DNA from: Candidatus Omnitrophota bacterium
Lineage (GTDB): Bacteria; Omnitrophota; Koll11; Gygaellales; JAHJCI01
Length of the DNA: 5,659 nt
NCBI GenBank assembly: GCA_030622705.1
Contig: JAUXFU010000064.1
Span: forward strand, 1-5,659
Direction of reading: 5' to 3'
Under the pieces are notes generated by a model. That model saw nothing but the letters and a program-made list of their open reading frames with translations. It ran no database searches and was not told where the DNA came from. The position numbers and the translations under genes were made by a program. Shown piece by piece: positions 1 through 4,307 of this stretch (the stretch's first letter is position 1; each line of letters begins with the position of its first letter).

Positions 1-56
1 GAAGACATAGTCCAGACCGCAACAATTTATTGGCCGGAGAAACCCGGTGCGGTAAG
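1..56 (+). ncRNA. Group I self-splicing intron, 3' end only (partial)
   Basis: This is the last part of a group I ribozyme that would remove itself from a precursor tRNA. Bases 1-13, GAAGACATAGTCC, match the conserved S element (3' strand of P7 with flanking J8/7) of group I introns. From memory, the tRNA intron of Azoarcus has the closely similar GAAGGCATAGTCC. Next comes a P9-like hairpin with outer stem CCGCA (17-21) and TGCGG (48-52), and a possible inner stem CCGG/CCGG at 34-37 and 44-47. The intron then ends in TAAG, with G56 as the terminal guanosine (omega-G), directly before a tRNA 3' half that begins inside the anticodon. The catalytic core (P3-P8), the internal guide sequence and any homing-endonuclease gene lie left of the window. 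A short tRNA intron of subgroup IC3 is my inference. Confidence 0.82.
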
Positions 57-98
57 CTAAGCAGTAGGTCGCGTGTTCGAGCCACGCCAGGCGCGCCA
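57..98 (+). tRNA. tRNA-Arg(NCU), 3' exon of an intron-split gene (partial)
   Basis: This is the 3' half of a tRNA interrupted in the anticodon loop by the group I intron. Reading from the splice site: CTAA (positions 35-38), anticodon-stem strand GCAGT (61-65), five-base variable loop AGGTC (66-70), T stem GCGTG/CACGC (71-75 and 83-87) around loop TTCGAGC, acceptor strand CAGGCGC (88-94), discriminator G95 and an encoded CCA (96-98). The anticodon would be N-C-U. A short variable loop excludes Ser, leaving Arg (CCU or UCU); the A at position 37 after U36 fits. This places the intron between anticodon bases 34 and 35. The 5' exon, predicted to start with GCGCCTG and to contain ACTGC in the anticodon stem, is outside the window. 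The Arg identity depends on G56 being the last intron base. Confidence 0.8.
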
Positions 99-111
99 TA
101 GTTCGGCTTTT

Positions 112-135
112 TCCTTCGACTTCGCTCGGGACGAA
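112..135. repeat. Short dispersed-repeat-like sequence between tRNA-Arg and the DUF748 gene
   Basis: The stretch containing CTTCGACTTCGCTCGGGAC (reverse strand GTCCCGAGCGAAGTCGAAG) strongly resembles a short repeat I recall as scattered through intergenic regions of many bacterial genomes. It has a small TTCG/CGAA inverted end pair (115-118 and 132-135). Only one copy is present here, so repeat status rests on recollection and not on anything visible in the window. It sits in the 78-base spacer after the tRNA and could contribute to 3' end formation, though there is no convincing terminator. Confidence 0.4.
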
Positions 136-176
136 ATCGACGTACAAAGTGCTAAGCGCAGGCGAAGCAAGAAATC

Positions 177-1610
177 ATGGAACTTCAGATAAAGATATTA
201 ATAGCGCTGTTAGTGATTGTGATTTTGCTTTTTAGCGCGGCGTATATAGTTGTCGCGGTAAAGGGCAGGCCGTTGCTTACTCAAAGGTTAGAGGATGTGT
301 TGGATAAAAGGGTAAGTATTGGTAGTTTGGGATTAAAGCTACCTTTAGGTTTATGGGTAAGGCATCTGCGGATTGAGGGGTTAGGGGAGATTGACTGTAT
401 TTATGTTTTTCCTGATTTACCTGGATTGCTTCGCGGTAAAATTATTCTCAACGAGGTTAAGATTTTAAATCCCCAGATAAGCTTATCAAAGGGTTTAAGC
501 GATAAGGAGACGGCGGATATTGATCTTAGGAGGTCTCACCTCCAAAAGGAGGAGAGACCTCTACGGCAGGTTGTTGGAGAAAAGACCTTCTTGGTAGGCA
601 CCATAGAAGAGAGTCCGTTTGATGAGGTTATTTTTGATGAGTCCGTAAGCCGGGATGAAGAAGCTGTAAGTTTGCCGGTTGTGCAGCCGGATTTACCTGT
701 AGCAGATACAGTCAGAAAACAGCACCCGACCTCATTTACTATAAAGCATCTAAGGGTAGAACATGGGGTAATCAATTTTATTGATAAGCTTGGGTCTGAG
801 CCGCAGGAGCAGGTAAACCTTCTGGTCAAGGATGTTTATTTTGATTTAAAAAACCTGTGTTTATTGCCTCAGTCCGCGGTTACCAGGTTTGAGTTAAAAG
901 GCACGGTTGTCTGGCAGGGTGGGTTAAGCAAGGGGACGATCTATGCTTGTGGCTGGGCGGATTTTCATAAAAAGGACATACAGGCAAGGCTTGAGATTAA
1001 AGATATAGACGCGATACCGTTATATCCTTATTATTCTAATTGGGTGGATTTGGAGAATGCGCGCATAGAAAAAGCAGTTCTTAATTTTACGAGTGATATC
1101 CAGGGAGAGAATAATGAAGTTTTAGCCCGCTGCTGCCTGGAGTTAACGGATATTCAATTCAGGCCGCGTCCGGCTGATGAGACTAAGCATAAGGCGCAAA
1201 GGATTACGTTTGCGGTTTTGGATATCTTTCGTGAGCTTAATCAGGGGAAGGTAATATTAAATTTTACGGTAAAAACAAATATGGATAAGCCGGGTTTTAA
1301 GTTTGAGAGTATTAGTTCGGCGATCGATGAAAAAATTGCTCAGGCAAGGGGTTCTAATGGAGCTAAGATTGAGGAAGTGGCTTTGTTGCCTGGCAGGCTG
1401 GTTGAGGATGTGGCAAAGGGGGCAGGCGGAGTAGGCAGGGCAATTATAGATGGAGCGGTTTCTATTGGCAGGAGTGTTACAGAGGCAATTCTGGATGTTT
1501 TAGGCGCCGGGGACAAGGAGTCGAAAGAAATAGAGCTCCAAGAGGAGAAACCCGCGGAAGAACAAGATTCCCCAATACAAGCAGTCACACAAGATCAATT
1601 TCCTGAATAA
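177..1610 (+). CDS. AsmA/DUF748-like membrane-anchored envelope protein
   Basis: The 477-residue protein has a short N-terminus, one hydrophobic membrane anchor (about residues 6-28) and a long soluble part expected in the periplasm. Residues 30-105 look like the AsmA/DUF748 N-terminal module: a basic stretch after the anchor, 'RVSIGSLGLKLPLGLWVRHL', then short beta strands ending 'EVKILNPQISL'. A second strand block begins at residue 188 with 'IKHLRVEHGVINFID', a pattern typical of DUF748 repeats. Known AsmA-clan proteins (AsmA, TamB, YhdP) are linked to lipid movement or outer-membrane assembly; a similar role here is inference. The 477 residues are short for the clan. Residues 106-187 are a polar linker containing a palindrome-encoded segment. 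The C-terminus has Gly/Ala-rich amphipathic helices (about 405-445) and an acidic tail. ATG at 177 is chosen because the anchor starts right after it, but no good Shine-Dalgarno precedes it. Confidence 0.72.
   Translation: MELQIKILIALLVIVILLFSAAYIVVAVKGRPLLTQRLEDVLDKRVSIGSLGLKLPLGLWVRHLRIEGLGEIDCIYVFPDLPGLLRGKIILNEVKILNPQISLSKGLSDKETADIDLRRSHLQKEERPLRQVVGEKTFLVGTIEESPFDEVIFDESVSRDEEAVSLPVVQPDLPVADTVRKQHPTSFTIKHLRVEHGVINFIDKLGSEPQEQVNLLVKDVYFDLKNLCLLPQSAVTRFELKGTVVWQGGLSKGTIYACGWADFHKKDIQARLEIKDIDAIPLYPYYSNWVDLENARIEKAVLNFTSDIQGENNEVLARCCLELTDIQFRPRPADETKHKAQRITFAVLDIFRELNQGKVILNFTVKTNMDKPGFKFESISSAIDEKIAQARGSNGAKIEEVALLPGRLVEDVAKGAGGVGRAIIDGAVSIGRSVTEAILDVLGAGDKESKEIELQEEKPAEEQDSPIQAVTQDQFPE
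529..562. repeat. Near-perfect palindrome inside the DUF748-like gene
   Basis: GAGGTCTCACCTCC (530-543) and GGAGGAGAGACCTC (548-561) form a 14-position stem with a single A/A mismatch (538 and 553) around an AAAA loop. A G-T pair at 529/562 extends it. It lies in frame and encodes about residues 118-129, within the variable linker between the two beta-rich blocks of the protein. The stem is far stronger than anything else in the gene. It also exposes AGGAGG-like sequences on both arms. It could be an inserted palindromic repeat that stayed in frame, or an mRNA structure; the sequence alone cannot decide. Confidence 0.8.
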
Positions 1611-1625
1611 AACTATTTAGATTAT

Positions 1626-1703
1626 GGTGGGTGTAGCTCAGTCTGGTAGAGCACTTGACTGTGGCTCAAGTGGTCGCGGGTTCAAGTCCCGTCATCCACC
1701 CCA
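1626..1703 (+). tRNA. tRNA-His (anticodon GUG)
   Basis: A complete cloverleaf decoding CAC/CAU. The acceptor stem is GTGGGTG (1627-1633) with CATCCAC (1693-1699), including one G-U pair. An extra G at 1626 faces discriminator C1700, which is the G-1:C73 identity pair specific to tRNA-His. The D arm is GCTC/GAGC (1636-1639 and 1649-1652). The anticodon stem is CTTGA/TCAAG around CTGTGGC, with GTG at 1661-1663. The variable loop is TGGTC and the T arm is GCGGG/CCCGT around TTCAAGT. The CCA (1701-1703) is encoded. The gene starts 15 bases after the DUF748-like stop, with no clear promoter between them, so it may be processed from the upstream transcript. Confidence 0.97.
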
Positions 1704-1756
1704 GTAATTATTGAAATATGGTTTGTATATCCGGCAACAATTTTTGATAAGAAAGA

Positions 1757-1762
1757 AAGGAG
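1757..1762 (+). promoter_or_regulatory. Shine-Dalgarno site that selects a GTG start
   Basis: AAGGAG ends five bases before GTG at 1768, a good spacing. An ATG at 1764 is only one base from the site and opens a six-codon frame (MSERAD, stop at 1782-1784) overlapping the gene start in another frame. The GTG is therefore the better start of the real gene. Confidence 0.75.
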
Positions 1763-1767
1763 AATGA

Positions 1768-2175
1768 GTGAACGAGCAGATTAAACATGATGTGGTGGAT
1801 TTGATCAAGAAAATGCAACAGCAGTTGGTCTTTTTGGAGAAGAAGATAGATATCCTGATCGATCAGTCTTCACGCAGGCCTTTTAGCGAGAAGCATTTTT
1901 CAAAACCTTCCCGGTCTTTTGGCCGCCCTTACCGTCCTTTCGACAGAAAGCATAGTGATGTCACTGGAGAAAAAAGATTTGACCGCGGACGCCATTTCGA
2001 AAAACGCCATAGTGAAGAAAATCGAAGATTTGACCATAAGAAGAAGGTTTACGGTGACTCTCGGGAAAGTGATTCTGGTCAGGATCGTCAGTTTGCAAGA
2101 CGTAACGATGGCCAAAATGAGGGGTTTGATCGTAAAAAGAAGCCGTTTCCTTACAAGCGAAAAGGCCGTAGGTAA
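1768..2175 (+). CDS. Small coiled-coil protein with Arg/Lys-rich tail, putative RNA-binding
   Basis: I do not recognise a named family. The 135-residue protein has two parts. Residues 1-33 form a likely amphipathic or coiled-coil helix (heptad-like hydrophobics in 'VVDLIKKMQQQLVFLEKKID'), suited to dimerisation or docking. Residues 35-135 are low-complexity, very basic and aromatic, with the motif F-D-[R/H]-[K/G] at 58-61, 71-74, 88-91 and 120-123, and many R-F, R-P and K-K-K pairs. The tail ends 'KKKPFPYKRKGRR'. Such tails resemble the disordered basic extensions of DEAD-box helicases and other RNA chaperones, so RNA binding is inferred. The gene starts with GTG (strong Shine-Dalgarno) 64 bases after tRNA-His. 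A cold-shock protein and an RNA helicase follow, which supports an RNA-related role. Arg, Phe and Asp codons vary between the repeats, so this is not recent DNA duplication. No clear terminator follows. Confidence 0.75.
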   Translation: MNEQIKHDVVDLIKKMQQQLVFLEKKIDILIDQSSRRPFSEKHFSKPSRSFGRPYRPFDRKHSDVTGEKRFDRGRHFEKRHSEENRRFDHKKKVYGDSRESDSGQDRQFARRNDGQNEGFDRKKKPFPYKRKGRR

Positions 2176-2233
2176 ACAACCGCAAGGCCCAAAAAAGGAC
2201 CTAAAAGAACCAGACATGCGCATTCCTAGGCTT

Positions 2234-2262
2234 GGATCCTGCGGTCAAGCCGCAGGATGACA
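2234..2262. repeat. Palindromic intergenic repeat (9-bp stem)
   Basis: ATCCTGCGG (2236-2244) and CCGCAGGAT (2250-2258) form a perfect 9-bp stem with loop TCAAG. The flanks give the form TGGATCC...AGGATGACA, resembling the dispersed TGGAT-stem-ATGACA palindromes I recall from many bacterial genomes. An 11-base piece of its right side, GCAGGATGACA (2252-2262), recurs at 2274-2284 as a direct repeat, suggesting a truncated second copy. It has no T-run, so it is not a standard intrinsic terminator, but it could stabilise the 3' end of the upstream transcript. Confidence 0.7.
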
Positions 2263-2273
2263 AGAAGTTTATT

Positions 2274-2284
2274 GCAGGATGACA
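2274..2284. repeat. Partial second copy of the palindromic repeat
   Basis: GCAGGATGACA exactly repeats 2252-2262, 22 bases downstream, without its own left arm. It reads as the right end of a truncated copy. Confidence 0.6.
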
Positions 2285-2294
2285 GGGGGTGACC

Positions 2295-2335
2295 GGACAT
2301 TTTAACTTTGGCTAATTAGGATATTATCACTTTGG
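2295..2335. repeat. Pair of 17-base imperfect direct repeats, possibly an IS end remnant
   Basis: GGACATTTTAACTTTGG (2295-2311) and GGATATTATCACTTTGG (2319-2335) agree at 14 of 17 positions and start 24 bases apart. Iterated repeats of this form are reminiscent of the multiple transposase-binding sites at the ends of IS21-type elements, but no transposase fragment is present, so a solo end or scar is only inference. They lie just upstream of the csp promoter and could equally be protein-binding sites for it. Confidence 0.45.
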
Positions 2336-2358
2336 GGTTATATTATTTTCCATAGTGT

Positions 2359-2386
2359 TTGACATTTCGTATTAAAGGAGTATAAT
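2359..2386 (+). promoter_or_regulatory. Strong sigma-70-type promoter for the csp leader
   Basis: A consensus -35 box TTGACA (2359-2364) and a consensus -10 box TATAAT (2381-2386) are separated by 16 bases, with AT-rich sequence upstream (about 2337-2352). Transcription should start near 2393, giving a leader of about 107 bases before the csp ATG, or a short RNA of about 70 bases if it stops at the leader terminator. Confidence 0.85.
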
Positions 2387-2407
2387 AAATTCAAATAGAA
2401 ACCACAA

Positions 2408-2464
2408 AGATTAGGAAATCTCAAACCGTAAAGGGGCAGAATTACTAAACTTTACGGTTTTTTT
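2408..2464 (+). terminator. Intrinsic terminator (attenuator) in the csp leader
   Basis: A small hairpin, AGATT/AATCT (2408-2412 and 2417-2421) with loop AGGA, is followed directly by an 11-bp stem. The stem is AAACCGTAAAG (2423-2433) with CTTTACGGTTT (2450-2460), and its 3' arm runs into seven Ts (2458-2464). This is the form of a Rho-independent terminator, although the stem is A/T-rich. It sits between the strong promoter and the csp start, so it either ends a short RNA or conditionally blocks transcription of csp. Confidence 0.75.
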
Positions 2465-2486
2465 GTTAACAAAGTAATAAAAACCG
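2455..2486 (+). promoter_or_regulatory. Alternative (antiterminator-like) pairing in the csp leader
   Basis: CGGTTTTT (2455-2462), part of the terminator 3' arm and T-run, is perfectly complementary to AAAAACCG (2479-2486), which abuts the csp Shine-Dalgarno. The two pairings exclude each other. The loop between them holds the palindrome TTGTTAACAA (2463-2472). Complementarity is seen directly; a regulatory switch (for example by temperature) is inferred. Confidence 0.45.
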
Positions 2487-2488
2487 AA

Positions 2489-2495
2489 AGGAGGG
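2489..2495 (+). promoter_or_regulatory. Shine-Dalgarno site of the cold-shock gene
   Basis: AGGAGGG lies four bases before the ATG at 2500 and matches the anti-Shine-Dalgarno closely, which suggests high translation. It follows immediately after the 3' partner of the alternative leader pairing. Confidence 0.85.
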
Positions 2496-2499
2496 TGTA

Positions 2500-2706
2500 A
2501 TGCATACCGGTAAAATTAAGAAGGTAGTGCGTGAAAGAGGGTTTGGTTTTATCAGTGATACCGATGGCAGAGAAGTATTTTTTCATCAGAGCAGCCTGAC
2601 CGATACGCAATTTGATGCTGTTAAAGAAGAAGAAAATGTAGAATTTGAAATTGAGGATTCCCCAAAGGGGCCTCGCGCTGTTAATGTACGTATCGTAAAG
2701 GTATAA
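2500..2706 (+). CDS. Cold-shock-domain RNA chaperone (CspA family)
   Basis: The 68-residue protein is a single cold-shock domain, an OB-fold that binds single-stranded RNA or DNA and melts RNA secondary structure in the cytoplasm. RNP1 is RGFGFIS (13-19) and RNP2 is VFFHQSS (26-32); both keep the stacking aromatics. The usual Trp near position 10 (as in 'KWFN' of CspA) is replaced by Val in 'KIKKVV', a variant known from other short CSD proteins. The ending 'SPKGPRAVNVRIV' is the normal last strand. Length is standard. It has a strong Shine-Dalgarno, its own promoter and a structured leader with a terminator, implying control at transcript level. The DEAD-box helicase gene follows after 66 bases, a natural functional partner. 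It could be constitutive and not cold-induced. Confidence 0.95.
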   Translation: MHTGKIKKVVRERGFGFISDTDGREVFFHQSSLTDTQFDAVKEEENVEFEIEDSPKGPRAVNVRIVKV

Positions 2707-2772
2707 ACACGCCATATTCACCCTTGCTAGGTTGACAGGACATCTAAGATAGAGGTCTGAAGAATCATAATT

Positions 2773-4023
2773 ATGCATAAGACGATGAATAAAGGTGTTC
2801 TGCCGCAAGACAACAATCAATCCGAAAGAAGCTTTTATGGGCTGGGCATCGCTCCGAAGATCCTGGATATCCTCGCGCAGATAAAGTTTGAGGTGCCTAC
2901 GCCGATTCAGTTTAAAGCAATTCCGCTTGCGATCGAGGGCAAAGACGTCGTTGGTATCGCGCAGACCGGTACCGGTAAGACCCATGCCTTTGCTATTCCT
3001 ATGGTGCAGCGCCTGGTGCAGAGAGAGGGAGTTGGTTTAGTCCTTGCGCCTACGCGTGAATTAGCCATTCAGATTGACGAAGCCTTTCAAGGGTTAGACA
3101 ATCCATTCGGGATGAAAACTGCTTGTCTTATCGGCGGCGTCCCAATGAATGGGCAGATACAAGCCTTACGCAGGAATCCGCGCATAATAATCGCCACTCC
3201 CGGCAGACTGATAGACCATATGAGTCATTGGAATTTTCTGCCGGAAAGCGTAACTATGCTGGTGCTTGATGAAGCAGACCGTATGCTGGATATGGGTTTT
3301 TTACCGCAGATTACAAAAATCCTGCGTTTCCTCCCCAAAGACAGACAGACTATGCTGTTTTCAGCGACTATCCCCAAAGAGATTATGGAGATTGCCGCAA
3401 GGCACATGAAACTTCCTGTTTCTGTCGAGATCGCGCCGTCGGGGACTACCGTGGAAAGCGTCACCCAGGAATTATTTATTGTTAAGAAAGAGGCCAAATC
3501 GCGGCTCCTGGGCAAGCTGCTCGCGCAATATCACGGAGCCGTGCTTTTGTTTTCCCGCACCAAGCACGGCGCGCATAAAATTACACGTTCGATTAAGGAA
3601 ATGGGGTATCGCGCGGCAGAGATGCATTCTAACCGTAATTTAAGTCAGCGCCGCGAAGCGCTTGAGGGTTTTAAATCAGGAAGGTACAAGGTACTTGTGG
3701 CAACCGATATCGCTGCCAGGGGAATTGATGTTATCGGTATCGAGCTTGTAATTAATTATGATCTTCCCGATGAAGCGGGAAATTATGTGCATCGTATCGG
3801 CCGGACCGCGAGGGCAGGTCATAAGGGGCATGCAATTTCTTTTGCTACGCCTGACCAGAGCCGTGATGTTAGGAATATTGAAAGGATTATCAGGTCTACG
3901 CTGTCTTTATCAAAACACCCCGAAATTCCCCCGGAAGAATTTGTTGAATCCAGCCACAATGTTCATCAAAGAAACTCAAAGCGGCATCAAGGTCAAAGAG
4001 GGAATAAGTTTCGCCGCTTTTGA
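2773..4023 (+). CDS. DEAD-box ATP-dependent RNA helicase, RhlE-like
   Basis: This 416-residue enzyme uses ATP to unwind short RNA duplexes, acting in ribosome assembly, RNA decay or cold adaptation. All motifs are intact: Q motif with PTPIQ (42-46), I AQTGTGKT (63-70), Ia APTRELAIQ (92-100), GG (121-122), TPGR (142-145), II DEAD (166-169), III SAT (197-199), IV LLFSRT (258-263), V ATDIAARGID (310-319) and VI HRIGRTARAG (340-349). Both RecA lobes are complete. The tail is short and basic ('QRNSKRHQGQRGNKFRRF'), with no extra RNA-binding domain, which fits RhlE/short DEAD-box proteins more than DeaD or DbpA. ATG 2773 has only a weak, distant purine stretch (AGAGGT, 2751-2756); ATG 2785 (codon 5) is equally possible. 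No convincing promoter is seen in the 66-base gap, so co-transcription with csp is likely. Confidence 0.96.
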   Translation: MHKTMNKGVLPQDNNQSERSFYGLGIAPKILDILAQIKFEVPTPIQFKAIPLAIEGKDVVGIAQTGTGKTHAFAIPMVQRLVQREGVGLVLAPTRELAIQIDEAFQGLDNPFGMKTACLIGGVPMNGQIQALRRNPRIIIATPGRLIDHMSHWNFLPESVTMLVLDEADRMLDMGFLPQITKILRFLPKDRQTMLFSATIPKEIMEIAARHMKLPVSVEIAPSGTTVESVTQELFIVKKEAKSRLLGKLLAQYHGAVLLFSRTKHGAHKITRSIKEMGYRAAEMHSNRNLSQRREALEGFKSGRYKVLVATDIAARGIDVIGIELVINYDLPDEAGNYVHRIGRTARAGHKGHAISFATPDQSRDVRNIERIIRSTLSLSKHPEIPPEEFVESSHNVHQRNSKRHQGQRGNKFRRF

Positions 4024-4063
4024 GCTTTTGCCGACCCGATTTCATTATAAAAACTACCCCAAC

Positions 4064-4090
4064 CCTGTTTCGGTTTATCGTGGAAACAGG
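4064..4090 (+). terminator. Hairpin after the helicase gene, possible transcript end
   Basis: CCTGTTTC (4064-4071) and GAAACAGG (4083-4090) form a perfect 8-bp stem with an 11-base loop, 41 bases after the helicase stop. There is no T-run, so it is a weak intrinsic terminator at best, perhaps a 3' stabilising structure. It is nested in a possible longer pairing, AACTACCC (4052-4059) with GGGTAGTT (4156-4163), and a small hairpin GGTAG-TTG-CTACC (4157-4169) competes with that outer pairing. Confidence 0.4.
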
Positions 4091-4190
4091 CTATACACAA
4101 TTCCACCAATAAAACTTGAGAGTTTATTAGATATGTGCTATAAGAAAAAAAGGCAGGGTAGTTGCTACCTATTCTATATCTATTAAGTTT

Positions 4191-4307
4191 TTATATAGGT
4201 TATTAAAGACAGGGTGGTATAATTCCTTATACGTATTAATGGTACGATACCCCTTAACCGGCTTGATAAAGACTATTGTTATAATGAATTAAAAAGGAAT
4301 TATCGGC
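4191..4307 (+). promoter_or_regulatory. AT-rich upstream region of the barrel gene with TATAAT boxes
   Basis: Two exact TATAAT boxes occur (4218-4223 and 4280-4285). Neither has a good -35 box at 16-18 bases: TTGATA (4263-4268) is only 11 bases from the second box. The 4280 box would start transcription near 4291, giving a very short leader. An inverted pair GGTAT/ATACC (4216-4220 and 4247-4251) surrounds the palindrome ATACGTAT (4229-4236). The Shine-Dalgarno is AAGGA (4294-4298), nine bases before the ATG. A local promoter is likely but its exact boxes are uncertain. Confidence 0.4.

Noticed and set aside
1..98. 3' end of a tmRNA (ssrA), suggested by CTAAGCAGTAG and the following T arm.
   Set aside because: The acceptor strand CAGGCGC does not fit the usual tmRNA GGGGCTG/CAGCTCC pairing, and the upstream bases match the group I intron S element and a P9 hairpin far better.
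1764..1784. Tiny frame MSERAD starting with ATG, overlapping the GTG start of the basic-tail protein.
   Set aside because: Its ATG is one base from the Shine-Dalgarno, too close for normal initiation, and six codons overlapping another start are easily expected by chance.
1900..2260. Open frames on both strands overlapping the basic-tail gene and its downstream region.
   Set aside because: They are by-products of its repetitive Arg/Lys codons, lack ribosome sites and have no recognisable domain; the GTG frame has a strong Shine-Dalgarno and coherent protein design.
2732..2750. TTGACA (2732-2737) before the helicase as a promoter -35 box.
   Set aside because: No acceptable -10 box occurs 16-18 bases downstream; TAAGAT is only seven bases away.
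2452..2985. Minus-strand frame of 177 codons across csp and the helicase start.
   Set aside because: It lies antisense to two confidently identified genes and its product has no recognisable features.
4144..4170. Minus-strand terminator: hairpin GGTAG-CAA-CTACC followed by a T-run.
   Set aside because: Five bases separate the stem from the T-run and there is no minus-strand gene to terminate.
3758..4186. A 142-codon + strand frame overlapping the helicase end and continuing past it.
   Set aside because: It is out of frame with the intact helicase C-terminal motifs and its extension past 4023 shows no protein-like pattern or ribosome site.
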